A DNA stretch of 64,000 nucleotides, taken from the NCBI GenBank assembly GCA_038136035.1, contig JAYPYV010000011.1:1-64000 (forward strand), written 5' to 3'. A program made the translations under genes and the position numbers. The notes under the pieces are model-generated. The model was not told where the DNA came from, did no database searches, and was given only the letters and a program-made list of their open reading frames with translations. This DNA is from UBA9926 sp023261215 (lineage in GTDB: Bacteria > Pseudomonadota > Gammaproteobacteria > Pseudomonadales > Azotimanducaceae). This document shows, piece after piece, positions 44,291 through 53,400 of the stretch (positions are counted from its first letter, which is position 1; each line of letters begins with the position of its first letter).

Positions 44291-44995
44291 ATGCAAGTGA
44301 GTGTTTATCGCTTCAACCCGGAAACTGACGACCGGCCCTACATGCAGGATTACCAAGTCGATATCCCTGAGGGACGAGATTTGATGGTGTTGGATGTGAT
44401 GGCCCTCATCAAGGAGCAAGACCCTTCGGTGACCTATCGGCGCTCCTGTCGAGAGGGCGTGTGTGGCTCGGATGGGGTGAACATGAATGGGAAAAATGGC
44501 CTCGCCTGCATTACGCCGGTGTCTGAGGTCGCCAAAGGTGGAAAATTAAAGCTTCGTCCTTTGCCCGGACTTCCGGTCATTCGTGATCTCATTGTGGATA
44601 TGGAACAGTTTTACGAGAACTACCGTCGGGTTGAGCCTTATCTTCAAAACGACACACTGCCACCGACTAAGGAGCGCCTGCAATCGCCTGAGGATCGCGA
44701 AAAGCTTGATGGCCTGTACGAGTGTATTTTGTGTGCGTGTTGTTCTACCTCGTGCCCAAGTTTTTGGTGGAACCCTGATAAATTCATCGGTCCGGCGGGA
44801 TTGCTCCAAGCCTACCGCTTCATCGCGGACAGCCGAGATACGGCCACAGAAGAGCGGCTATCCAATCTTGAGGATCCATTCAGTGTGTTTCGGTGCCGAG
44901 GCATCATGAATTGCGTGAGTGTATGTCCCAAGGGGCTGAATCCAACACGCGCGATTGGCCATATCCGAACCATGCTACTCGATCGAGCGGTTTAG
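44291..44995 (+). CDS. sdhB: Succinate dehydrogenase iron-sulfur subunit
   Basis: A 234-residue subunit. The [2Fe-2S] ligands lie in SCREGVCGSDG plus a later Cys. The [4Fe-4S] and [3Fe-4S] ligands are in CILCACCSTSCPSFWW and CRGIMNCVSVCPKGLNP. I use the ATG at 44291 (AAGGA eight nt upstream) rather than the GTG one codon earlier. It carries electrons from FAD to quinone. Confidence 0.95.
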   Translation: MQVSVYRFNPETDDRPYMQDYQVDIPEGRDLMVLDVMALIKEQDPSVTYRRSCREGVCGSDGVNMNGKNGLACITPVSEVAKGGKLKLRPLPGLPVIRDLIVDMEQFYENYRRVEPYLQNDTLPPTKERLQSPEDREKLDGLYECILCACCSTSCPSFWWNPDKFIGPAGLLQAYRFIADSRDTATEERLSNLEDPFSVFRCRGIMNCVSVCPKGLNPTRAIGHIRTMLLDRAV

Positions 44996-45019
44996 AGAAG
45001 AATTTTTCTAACGCATCGG

Positions 45020-45048
45020 TTGGGACTGCTGCCGAGGGGCGTTACAAT
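45020..45048 (+). promoter_or_regulatory. Probable sigma-70 promoter of sucA
   Basis: TTGGGA, a 17-nt spacer and TACAAT, 26 nt upstream of the sucA ATG. This gives sucA its own promoter within the sdh-suc block. Confidence 0.5.
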
Positions 45049-45074
45049 AGGGCGCGCTTTGAGAGTGGCAGCCC

Positions 45075-47930
45075 ATGACCCCCAAATCTATGGCCGAACT
45101 ATGGCAATCCAGCCATATTTCTGGCGGCAACAGTGCTTACGTCGAATCCCTTTTTGAGGATTTTCTGCAAGATCCCTTAGGCTGCCCAGAGCCCTGGAAG
45201 TCCTACTTCGAAGGCCTGCCTCAATTGCAGGTTGAGCAAAGCTCGGATCTTTCGCACGCGACGGTTCGCGATCACTTCCTATTGCTTGCCAAGAATCAGT
45301 CCCGCGTGGTGCCGGCTCCGGCGTCTTCTGTGTCCGCGCAACACGAGCGCAAGCAATTCGCCGTTGGCGAGCTGATTAATGCGTATCGGAGACGGGGTCA
45401 TTTGAAGGCCACCTTGGATCCGCTTGGTCTCGCGCCCAAACAGTCGGTGCCCAGTCTGGAACTGGGTTTCCATGGATTATCGCTTGCAGATATCGACACC
45501 CGATTCCAAGTGGGTTCGCTCGCCATAGGCCAGAGCGAAGCGACACTGAGTGAAATCATTCAAGTGCTGGAAACCACCTACTGTGGGGCGATTGGAGCTG
45601 AATTCATGCATATCACTGACCAACTCGAACAGAGTTGGGTTCAGGAACACATGGAGACGACCCAAACCCATCCTTATTACGGGCATGGCACTCGGCGACG
45701 ATTGCTCGACCGGATTCTCGCAGCCGAGGGACTTGAGCTCTATCTTGGGAAAAAATATCCGGGCACCAAACGGTTTGGGCTGGAGGGGGCGGAGACGTTT
45801 ATCTGCTGCCTAGCAGAATTGATCCACCGCGCAGGGACCCATGGGGTCAAGGAAACGGTGATCGGCATGGCGCATCGAGGCCGGCTGAATGTGTTGGTCA
45901 ATTTGATGGGCAAGGACCCGGCGGAGCTGTTTGATGAGTTTGAGGGTCGATATCAGGACACGGTCTCCTCAGGCGACGTGAAATATCATCAGGGGTTCTC
46001 TTCGAACCTGATGACCCCGGGTGGCGAAATGCATCTCGCGCTCGGATTTAACCCCAGTCACCTGGAGATCGCGGCGCCCGTCATAGAAGGCTCGGTCCGG
46101 GCGCGCATGGATCGAAGAGACGATGTGCTGGGTGATCAAGTGCTGGCCATTAATGTTCATGGCGATGCAGCGTTTGCAGGCCAGGGTGTGGTGATGGAAA
46201 CCTTCCAGATGTCACAAACGCGAGGTTTTTATACCGGTGGCACGATACACGTGATCATCAATAACCAAATTGGCTACACGACCCACCAACAAATCGACGC
46301 CCGCTCAACGCATTACTGTACGGAAGTGGCCAAGATGGTCCAGGCACCGGTTTTTCATGTGAACGGTGATGAACCTGAAGCGGTGCTCTTTGTTTCCCAG
46401 TTAGCGCTTGACTATCGGATGAAGTTTAAAAAAGACGTGATCATCGACATCGTGTGTTATCGGCGTCGTGGACACAATGAGGGCGATGAACCGGCCATCA
46501 CGCAGCCTGTGATGTACGACAGGATCCGTTCGCACCCGACGACATTGAGCCAGTATTCGCAAAAACTTATTCAGGAAGGCGCGATAGAACTTGCGGAATA
46601 TGAGCGGCGGATTCTGGCCTATCGGGATGCACTGGACGAAGGCAGTGCGGTGGCATGGGATTATCTAAAGGAGCCCGATACGTCGCTCTATGTGGATTGG
46701 ACACCCCACCTTAACCCGGATCGAAATCAAAGCGTGGTGACCCGTGTCGACGGCGCTCGATTCAAGGCGTTGGGGCGATCGCTCCTGGCGTTGCCGCCTG
46801 AATTCAAGGTGCATCGGCAGGTTCAGCGCATTTTGGATGAACGCGAGGCGATGAACGAGGGTGTTCAACCCTTTAATTGGGGATTCGCCGAAATCATGGC
46901 GTACGCCACGTTGCTCGATGAGGGGTATCACATTCGACTCACAGGTCAGGACGTGGGTCGAGGGACCTTTGCCCACCGACATGCAGTTCTGCACGAGCAA
47001 GTCACGGGGGACGCCTTCATGCCGCTCTCTGCGCTCGACGTGCCAGGCGAAATTAATCTGTATGACTCACTGTTATCAGAAGAAGCCGTGCTTGCGTTCG
47101 AGTATGGTTATTCGCAGACCAGTCCTCGAACGCTAGTGATTTGGGAAGCCCAGTTTGGTGATTTTGCGAACGGCGCGCAGGTGGTGATTGATCAATTTAT
47201 CACCAGTGGTGAGCAGAAGTGGGGTCGGATGTCCGGGCTCACGATGCTTTTGCCGCACGGTTATGAGGGTGCCGGACCCGAGCATTCGTCGGCACGGCTT
47301 GAGCGTTATTTGCAGTTGTGCGCTGAGCACAATATCCAAGTGTGCGTGCCCAGCACGCCGTCGCAGATTTTTCATGTCTTGCGGCGACAAATGCTGAATC
47401 CCGCAAGAAAACCGTTGGTCATCATGTCGCCAAAGAGCTTGCTCAGGCACCCCCGTGCCGTGTCCGATCGCGACGCATTCACGGAAGGTCAATTTCATGA
47501 AGTGTTAGCCGACGGCCACGCGTTGGCGCCGCCCGGTGAAATCGAGCGTCTGGTGCTCTGCAGTGGGAAGGTTTATTACGATTTGATTGAGGCGCGCGAG
47601 TCGCTTGGCCTCAACAAAGTGGGCGTCCTTAGAATTGAGCAGTTGTACCCTTTTCCTGAAGGCCCCCTCAGCGAAATGTTGGCGCATTACGATAATGTGA
47701 AAGAAACCGTTTGGTGCCAAGAAGAACCCATGAATCAGGGCGCGTGGTACAGCAGTCAACATCACATGCGGCGTGTGCTCCGCCTTCATTACCCCGATTT
47801 AATGCTGACGTACGCGGGCCGTCGAGCGTCTGCCGCGGCAGCAGCTGGGAATATGGGGCTGCACACCAGGCAGCAACATGAGCTGATTGATCTCGCACTG
47901 AGGGGCGATGGCACTGAGGTGTTGGAATGA
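45075..47930 (+). CDS. sucA: 2-oxoglutarate dehydrogenase E1 component
   Basis: A 951-residue ThDP-dependent E1. The N-terminal segment PYVESLFEDF-like (AYVESLFEDFLQDP) mediates assembly. HRGRLNVLVN and GDAAFAGQGVV with the later NNQIGYTT form the ThDP site, and the C-terminal transketolase domains are complete. It decarboxylates 2-oxoglutarate and passes the succinyl group to SucB. Full family length. It is separated from sucB by a long 315-nt gap. Confidence 0.95.
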   Translation: MTPKSMAELWQSSHISGGNSAYVESLFEDFLQDPLGCPEPWKSYFEGLPQLQVEQSSDLSHATVRDHFLLLAKNQSRVVPAPASSVSAQHERKQFAVGELINAYRRRGHLKATLDPLGLAPKQSVPSLELGFHGLSLADIDTRFQVGSLAIGQSEATLSEIIQVLETTYCGAIGAEFMHITDQLEQSWVQEHMETTQTHPYYGHGTRRRLLDRILAAEGLELYLGKKYPGTKRFGLEGAETFICCLAELIHRAGTHGVKETVIGMAHRGRLNVLVNLMGKDPAELFDEFEGRYQDTVSSGDVKYHQGFSSNLMTPGGEMHLALGFNPSHLEIAAPVIEGSVRARMDRRDDVLGDQVLAINVHGDAAFAGQGVVMETFQMSQTRGFYTGGTIHVIINNQIGYTTHQQIDARSTHYCTEVAKMVQAPVFHVNGDEPEAVLFVSQLALDYRMKFKKDVIIDIVCYRRRGHNEGDEPAITQPVMYDRIRSHPTTLSQYSQKLIQEGAIELAEYERRILAYRDALDEGSAVAWDYLKEPDTSLYVDWTPHLNPDRNQSVVTRVDGARFKALGRSLLALPPEFKVHRQVQRILDEREAMNEGVQPFNWGFAEIMAYATLLDEGYHIRLTGQDVGRGTFAHRHAVLHEQVTGDAFMPLSALDVPGEINLYDSLLSEEAVLAFEYGYSQTSPRTLVIWEAQFGDFANGAQVVIDQFITSGEQKWGRMSGLTMLLPHGYEGAGPEHSSARLERYLQLCAEHNIQVCVPSTPSQIFHVLRRQMLNPARKPLVIMSPKSLLRHPRAVSDRDAFTEGQFHEVLADGHALAPPGEIERLVLCSGKVYYDLIEARESLGLNKVGVLRIEQLYPFPEGPLSEMLAHYDNVKETVWCQEEPMNQGAWYSSQHHMRRVLRLHYPDLMLTYAGRRASAAAAAGNMGLHTRQQHELIDLALRGDGTEVLE

Positions 47931-48154
47931 GAGGGCAAGGTCTTTATAGCGGGCTCGAACTGCCTGAGGGCGTTGGCGAGCGTTGATCGAACCGAAGGTG
48001 TGGGTGACCACGAGTCAGCCTGCGTCCCCAAACCACTGAGGGCTGTCGCGGCAGACCAAGAAGGCGGGTGACCTAAACAGTGGGTTGATCACGCATCAGG
48101 GCTGCGTCGTTCAATGCCGCCGACCGGCCAAGGCGCGCTGATTGAGCGATGTGA

Positions 48155-48170
48155 GTCCTCTGTAGAGGAC
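48155..48170 (+). promoter_or_regulatory. Hairpin in the sucA-sucB gap
   Basis: A perfect 6-bp stem with a TGTA loop. There is no U-tract. Possible RNase processing or stability element between sucA and sucB. Confidence 0.4.
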
Positions 48171-48190
48171 GCGGTGCGTGGTGCGAGAGT

Positions 48191-48230
48191 GTACAAGTCG
48201 TAAGAATTCGTAAGAAGTCGTAAGAAGTCG
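48191..48230 (+). repeat. 10-bp tandem repeat directly upstream of sucB
   Basis: Unit TAAGAAGTCG: two perfect copies (48211-48220, 48221-48230), one copy with a single change (TAAGAATTCG, 48201-48210) and a partial degenerate copy (48191-48200). The array ends 15 nt before the sucB ATG, next to the AAGGAAG ribosome binding site. Copy-number change would alter leader length. Confidence 0.8.
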
Positions 48231-48245
48231 CAAAAAGGAAGCAGT

Positions 48246-49466
48246 ATGGAAATCAAAGCGCCGGTGTTCCCTGAGTCCATCAATGATGGTGAAGTTGCAA
48301 CCTGGCACGTTGTTCCCGGGGAGCCCGTTCGTCGAGACCAAGTGTTGGTTGATATCGAGACGGATAAGGTGGTTTTAGAGGTGGTGGCGCCCTCAGATGG
48401 CACCGTCACTGAGATCGTTAGGGCTGTGGGAGACATCGTCACATCTGAAGAGGTGTTGGCTGTGTTTGCTGCCGGAGAGGCGGTGTCCGAACCCGCTTCT
48501 CAGCCAGAGTCTGAGGCGGCTGGCCTAGAGCCCGATACCGCTGAGGTCCTTGATGAAAGCTCGCAATTAGCCAGTCCCTCTGCGAGAAAACTTGCCGATG
48601 AGTCGGGCATCGATTTAGCCGATGTCGAGGGCACGGGTAAGCGAGGCTTGGTGACAAAAGATGACGTGCTGCGCAGAGTCGCCGCCGTGCAAGATATTGG
48701 CAGTAAAACAGGCGCCTCACTGTCAGACTCATCACAAGGTGCGCCCGTTGCTTCAAGTAGTGATCGGATAGAGCGTCGTGTCCCGATGACGCGCCTCCGA
48801 GCGACGATTGCCCGTCGGATGGTAGAGGCGCAGCAAACGGCTGCCATGTTAACCACCTTCAACGAGGTGGACATGAGCGGGATTATGGAACTTCGAGCCC
48901 GCTATAAGGAGGCCTTTGAGCGTGCCCATAATGGGACGCGATTGGGGTTTATGTCGTTCTTCGTGAGGGCGGCCACCGAGGCGTTGAAGCGCTTTCCAGC
49001 GGTAAACGCCTCCATCGATGGCTCGGACATCGTTTACCACGGTTATCAAGACATTGGGGTCGCCGTTTCCTCTGATCGAGGGCTCGTGGTGCCTGTGATT
49101 CGGGATGCCGACAGCTTGTCTCTGGCTGAAATCGAAGATCAGATTCGTTTGTATGGAGAGAAAGCAAGAGATGGCAAGCTCGGCATTGACGAGATGACCG
49201 GCGGCACCTTCACCATATCCAACGGCGGCGTCTTTGGATCGCTCCTATCGACACCGATATTGAACCCGCCGCAGACCGCGGTGCTAGGGATGCACAAAAT
49301 TCAGGAAAGACCGGTGGCGATCAAAGGTGAGGTTGTGATCAGACCCATGATGTATTTGGCCTTGTCCTATGATCATCGATTGATTGATGGTCAAGAAGCC
49401 GTTCGCTTTTTGGTGACCATCAAGGACTTCCTCGAGGAGCCCGCCCGCATTTTGTTAGATATTTGA
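48246..49466 (+). CDS. sucB: 2-oxoglutarate dehydrogenase E2 (dihydrolipoyl succinyltransferase)
   Basis: A 406-residue E2. The lipoyl domain has the modified Lys41 in IETDKVVLEV. A Ser/Glu/Ala-rich linker leads to the peripheral-subunit-binding domain (about 112-150, PSARKLADESGIDLADVEG). The catalytic acyltransferase domain ends with YDHRLIDGQEAV, containing the active-site His and Asp. AAGGAAG precedes the ATG. lpd follows, its ATG 8 nt after the stop. Confidence 0.95.
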   Translation: MEIKAPVFPESINDGEVATWHVVPGEPVRRDQVLVDIETDKVVLEVVAPSDGTVTEIVRAVGDIVTSEEVLAVFAAGEAVSEPASQPESEAAGLEPDTAEVLDESSQLASPSARKLADESGIDLADVEGTGKRGLVTKDDVLRRVAAVQDIGSKTGASLSDSSQGAPVASSSDRIERRVPMTRLRATIARRMVEAQQTAAMLTTFNEVDMSGIMELRARYKEAFERAHNGTRLGFMSFFVRAATEALKRFPAVNASIDGSDIVYHGYQDIGVAVSSDRGLVVPVIRDADSLSLAEIEDQIRLYGEKARDGKLGIDEMTGGTFTISNGGVFGSLLSTPILNPPQTAVLGMHKIQERPVAIKGEVVIRPMMYLALSYDHRLIDGQEAVRFLVTIKDFLEEPARILLDI

Positions 49467-49474
49467 GGTCAGTC

Positions 49475-50923
49475 ATGAAAGAGTTTGATGTTGTCGTCAT
49501 CGGCGCTGGGCCAGCCGGCTACCACGCGGCCATTAGAGCCAGTCAAATGGGTTTGAGCACCGCCTGTATCGATGCCTGGGTTGATCAAGAAGGCGCCGCG
49601 AAACCGGGGGGAACCTGTCTCAACGTGGGTTGTATCCCATCGAAAACTTTGCTGGATATTTCGCACAAATATGCCAGCGCCCAGCACGACTATGCAGCGC
49701 TGGGTATCCAGACGGGCAAGGTCTCTCTTGACGTGGATCAAATGCAGGCTCGCAAGCGCGCGGTCGTAGGGCAGCTGACTCAGGGTGTATCGGGACTTTT
49801 AAAATCGAATCAAGTGACGCTTATTACAGGTCAAGCGGTCGTGCAGTCAGCAACCGAAGTGACGGTCACCTTGCCCAACGGCGAGGTCGATCACATTCAA
49901 GCGAAAGCCATGATTTTAGCGCCAGGTTCCAAGCCCATCGTGATCCCGCCATGCCCGGTGGATCATGAGGTGATCGTTGATTCCAGCGGCGCCTTAGATT
50001 TCGACACCGTCCCAAAGCGGTTGGGCATCATTGGCGCTGGGGTGATTGGACTCGAATTGGGCAGCGTTTGGCAACGGCTCGGCGCTAAGGTCACTCTGCT
50101 GGAGGCTTTGCCTGAATTCTTGCCAGCGGTCGATGCACAAATTGCCAAAGAGACGCTGAAGACGTTTAAAAAACAGGGCTTGGATATTCAATTGGGCGCT
50201 AAAGTCACTGAAGCGAAGGTCACCGGCCAAAAGAATAAAAAGGTCACGGTCCGTTTTGAGCAAGGCGGTGAAAGCCTAGAAGCGTCCTTTGATCGACTCG
50301 TGGTCGCTGTGGGAAGGCGGCCGGCTACGGAGGGTCTACTTGCTGAAAGTTTGGGCATCACATTGACCGAGCGGGGTGAAATCCCGGTCGATGACCAGTG
50401 TTACACGGGCATTGGTCAGATCTACGCGGTGGGCGATGCGGTTCGAGGTCCTATGCTCGCGCACAAGGGCATGGAAGAAGGCGTCATGGTCGCCGAGCGA
50501 CTCGCTGGCAAAAAACCGCAGGTGAATTACGATCTGGTCCCTGGGGTGATCTACACCCACCCTGAAGTGGCTTGGGTGGGTGCCACTGAGCAGTCGCTCA
50601 AGGCAGCTGATCGCGATTACGGGGTCGGGGTTTTTCCCTTAGCGGCGAGTGGCAGGGCGATCGCGAGTAGCGAGAATGAGGGCTTGATCAAGGTGCTCAC
50701 CGATCAAGCGTCCGATCGAGTCCTGGGTGTTCATATGGTGGGCGCGCATGCCTCTGAACTCATCGCTCAGGCGGTGATTGCGATGGAGTTCGGAACCTCA
50801 GCGGAAGATTTGGCTTTGACCATGTTCGCCCATCCAACCCTGTCAGAAGGCCTGCATGAGGCGGCGCTCGCGGTCTCTGGCCATGCGATTCATGTCGCGT
50901 CGAGACGGCGCTCAAAGAAGTAG
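49475..50923 (+). CDS. lpdA: Dihydrolipoyl dehydrogenase (E3)
   Basis: A 482-residue flavoprotein disulfide reductase. FAD motif VIGAGPAGYHAA at 8-19; redox cysteines Cys48 and Cys53 (GGTCLNVGCIPSK); NAD motif GIIGAGVIGLELG; C-terminal HPTLSEGLHEA with the catalytic His-Glu pair. The ATG at 49475 (GAGG six nt before it) is preferred to a TTG four codons upstream. It reoxidises lipoamide for the OGDH complex. Confidence 0.95.
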   Translation: MKEFDVVVIGAGPAGYHAAIRASQMGLSTACIDAWVDQEGAAKPGGTCLNVGCIPSKTLLDISHKYASAQHDYAALGIQTGKVSLDVDQMQARKRAVVGQLTQGVSGLLKSNQVTLITGQAVVQSATEVTVTLPNGEVDHIQAKAMILAPGSKPIVIPPCPVDHEVIVDSSGALDFDTVPKRLGIIGAGVIGLELGSVWQRLGAKVTLLEALPEFLPAVDAQIAKETLKTFKKQGLDIQLGAKVTEAKVTGQKNKKVTVRFEQGGESLEASFDRLVVAVGRRPATEGLLAESLGITLTERGEIPVDDQCYTGIGQIYAVGDAVRGPMLAHKGMEEGVMVAERLAGKKPQVNYDLVPGVIYTHPEVAWVGATEQSLKAADRDYGVGVFPLAASGRAIASSENEGLIKVLTDQASDRVLGVHMVGAHASELIAQAVIAMEFGTSAEDLALTMFAHPTLSEGLHEAALAVSGHAIHVASRRRSKK

Positions 50924-51166
50924 CTCGAAGCGGTCTGGACAGCACCGTGTTTCTTTCTGCTGACGGTTTGGCTCGGGCGGCGCGACACTGATTGACGGCT
51001 TATCGCTGGGTCGGGGATCCCCTTTCAAATTGAAGTTGCGGTATCATGGCCGCGGTTTAATCAGGTAGAGCGTTCAGCAGGAAGCTCGTCGCCTCGATCG
51101 ATTTTGAGAATGATCGTTGGGTCGCAGAGTCCATAGAGCGGAAGTGTCAATGAAAAGGAATCGAGC

Positions 51167-52336
51167 ATGAATCTTCACGAATATCAGGCGAAGCAGCTCT
51201 TCAGCGAGTATGGCTTGCCGGTATCTAAAGGGATTGCGGTGGACTCAGGAGATGAGGCGGTCGCAGCGGCGAAGGAAATAGGTGGGGACCGGTGGGTCGT
51301 CAAGGCCCAAGTTCACGCGGGCGGCCGAGGTAAAGCCGGCGGGGTTAAATTGTTCTCAGATCTCGACGAGATCAAAGCGTTTGCCGATGGGTTGATTGGT
51401 ACGAATCTGGTGACTTTTCAAACTGATGAGAAGGGGCAACCGGTATCAAAGATCTTCGTGGAATCGTGCACTGATATCGATCGCGAGTTGTACTTGGGTG
51501 CGGTGATTGACCGTTCCTCGAGACGAGTCGTGTTCATGGCCTCCACCGAAGGGGGTGTCGAGATTGAGAAGGTTGCTGAAGAGACGCCGGAGAAGATTTT
51601 GCAGGCCACGATCGACCCGCACGTCGGTGGTCAAGCCTATCAAGGTCGCGAGTTGGCCTTTAAGTTAGGGTTGTCTGGAAAACAAGTGAACCAGTTTGCG
51701 CAAGTCTTCGTGGGTCTGGCCAAGATGTTCGAGGAAAAAGACTTGTCCCTCATAGAGATCAACCCATTGGTGGTGACCACAGAAGGCAACATTCATTGCT
51801 TGGATGCGAAAGTATCGCTCGATAACAACGCGCTGTATCGGCAGAAAGCACTGGCTGAACTGAATGATCCCACTCAAGAAGATGAGCGCGAAGCGCATGC
51901 AGCCGAGTTCGGTCTTAATTATGTCGCGCTCGAGGGCAATATCGGCTGCATGGTGAACGGTGCAGGGTTGGCCATGGGGACGATGGATCTGGTCAAGCTT
52001 GCCGGTGGACAGCCGGCTAACTTTCTCGATGTTGGCGGGGGTGCCACGAAAGAGGCCGTGAGTGAAGCGTTTAAAATCATCTTATCTGACCCCGCGGTCA
52101 AAGCGGTGTTGATTAATATCTTCGGTGGGATCGTCCGCTGCGACATCATTGCGGATGGCATTATTGGCGCTGTGAAGGACGTTGGTGTGAACGTGCCGGT
52201 GGTGGTGCGTTTTGAAGGGAATAACGCGGCGGTTGGTGTTGAAACCCTGGCCAAGAGTGACGTGGAAATTATCGCGGCGACCAGCCTGACCGATGCGGTT
52301 GAGCAAGTGGTTAAGGCGGCGGGAGGTGCAGCATGA
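51167..52336 (+). CDS. sucC: Succinyl-CoA synthetase beta subunit
   Basis: A 389-residue ADP-forming beta subunit. The ATP-grasp domain is N-terminal (QVHAGGRGKAGGV near residues 45-57), and the C-terminal CoA-ligase domain includes NIFGGIVRCD. GGAATCGAG precedes the ATG. A -10-like TATCAT at 51042 suggests a separate promoter in the 243-nt gap after lpdA. It overlaps sucD by 4 nt. Confidence 0.95.
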   Translation: MNLHEYQAKQLFSEYGLPVSKGIAVDSGDEAVAAAKEIGGDRWVVKAQVHAGGRGKAGGVKLFSDLDEIKAFADGLIGTNLVTFQTDEKGQPVSKIFVESCTDIDRELYLGAVIDRSSRRVVFMASTEGGVEIEKVAEETPEKILQATIDPHVGGQAYQGRELAFKLGLSGKQVNQFAQVFVGLAKMFEEKDLSLIEINPLVVTTEGNIHCLDAKVSLDNNALYRQKALAELNDPTQEDEREAHAAEFGLNYVALEGNIGCMVNGAGLAMGTMDLVKLAGGQPANFLDVGGGATKEAVSEAFKIILSDPAVKAVLINIFGGIVRCDIIADGIIGAVKDVGVNVPVVVRFEGNNAAVGVETLAKSDVEIIAATSLTDAVEQVVKAAGGAA

Positions 52337-53208
52337 GCATATTGGTTAATTCATCGACCAAGGTTATTTGTCAGGGATTTACTGGATCGCAAGGCACGCT
52401 TCATTCGGAACAAGCCCTGGCCTATGGAACCCAGTTGGTTGGCGGGATCACACCCGGCAAAGGGGGGCAAACACATCTGGGGTTGCCGGTCTTCGATACG
52501 GTCGCGGATGCAGTGGCCGCAACGGGTGCCGATGCATCAGTGATTTATGTCCCAGCGCCTTTCGCCAAAGACGGCATCCTGGAGGCGGCCAATGCGGGCA
52601 TCAAGTTGATCGTCTGCATCACAGAAGGCGTACCAACGTTGGATATGTTGGCCGTCAAGGTGTTGGTCGATGAGATGGGCGTTGTTCTCGTCGGGCCGAA
52701 CTGTCCCGGTGTGATCACCCCGGGCGAATGCAAAATTGGGATCATGCCCGGTGACATCCATTTGCCTGGCAAAGTCGGTATTGTGTCTCGATCAGGCACG
52801 TTGACCTACGAGGCGGTCAAACAAACAACCGATTTAGGTTATGGGCAGAGCACCTGTGTGGGGATTGGCGGTGACCCCATTCCAGGGAGCCACTTCATCG
52901 ATATCCTTCGTCGGTTCCAGGATGATCCCGGCACCGAAGCGATCGTTATGGTGGGCGAAATTGGCGGCAATGCCGAGGAAGAAGCCGCCGAGTTCATCAA
53001 GGCAGAAGTCACCAAGCCAGTGGTGGGTTACATCGCCGGTGTGACGGCCCCTCCTGGCAAGAGAATGGGGCACGCAGGCGCGATCATCGCGGGGGGTAAA
53101 GGCACGGCCGACGATAAGTTTGCCGCTTTGAACGCTGCTGGCGTATCCACAGTGAAGAGCCTGGCGGCGATTGGTGATGCTCTGAAAGAGATCACGGGTT
53201 GGGGCTAA
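52333..53208 (+). CDS. sucD: Succinyl-CoA synthetase alpha subunit
   Basis: A 291-residue alpha subunit. The CoA-binding GFTGSQGTLHSEQA lies near residues 16-29. GPNCPGVITPGECKIGIMPG and GIGGDPIPG follow, with the phosphorylated His in GHAGAII near 243. It forms the ligase that makes ATP from succinyl-CoA. A rho-independent terminator follows. Confidence 0.96.
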   Translation: MSILVNSSTKVICQGFTGSQGTLHSEQALAYGTQLVGGITPGKGGQTHLGLPVFDTVADAVAATGADASVIYVPAPFAKDGILEAANAGIKLIVCITEGVPTLDMLAVKVLVDEMGVVLVGPNCPGVITPGECKIGIMPGDIHLPGKVGIVSRSGTLTYEAVKQTTDLGYGQSTCVGIGGDPIPGSHFIDILRRFQDDPGTEAIVMVGEIGGNAEEEAAEFIKAEVTKPVVGYIAGVTAPPGKRMGHAGAIIAGGKGTADDKFAALNAAGVSTVKSLAAIGDALKEITGWG

Positions 53209-53250
53209 CGCTTGCACTATGATGCGGATGACACGCCCGCCTGTCTCAAG

Positions 53251-53279
53251 AAACCCTGGCCATTCGCCGGGGTTTTTTT
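53251..53279 (+). terminator. Rho-independent terminator after sucCD
   Basis: AACCCTGG, a 7-nt loop, CCGGGGTT (one wobble pair), then a run of seven Ts. It marks the end of the TCA block before htpG. Confidence 0.85.
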
Positions 53280-53313
53280 ATCCCATGTCCCTTCGCCCGA
53301 GATCCAAAACGCA

Positions 53314-53341
53314 CTTGAAATCGACCCCATGAACCCCACTT
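53314..53341 (+). promoter_or_regulatory. Sigma-32 (RpoH) heat-shock promoter of htpG
   Basis: CTTGAAA, a 13-nt spacer and CCCCACTT match the RpoH consensus (CTTGAAA, 11-16 nt, CCCCATnT) with one change. It lies 59 nt upstream of the htpG ATG, and htpG is a classic RpoH target. Confidence 0.8.
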
Positions 53342-53400
53342 TGTACCCTAGTGAGACGAAGCGTCTTCTTGTGACAAGTAGCTAAAAGGAATGAAAAGCG

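Larger units (their letters stand above)
47931..48245. other. sucA-sucB intergenic region with hairpin and tandem repeat
   Basis: 315 nt, long for a gap inside this operon. It contains a perfect hairpin GTCCTC-TGTA-GAGGAC at 48155-48170 and a 10-bp tandem repeat at 48191-48230 running up to the sucB ribosome binding site. No gene is supported; frames on both strands look like chance. Confidence 0.55.
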
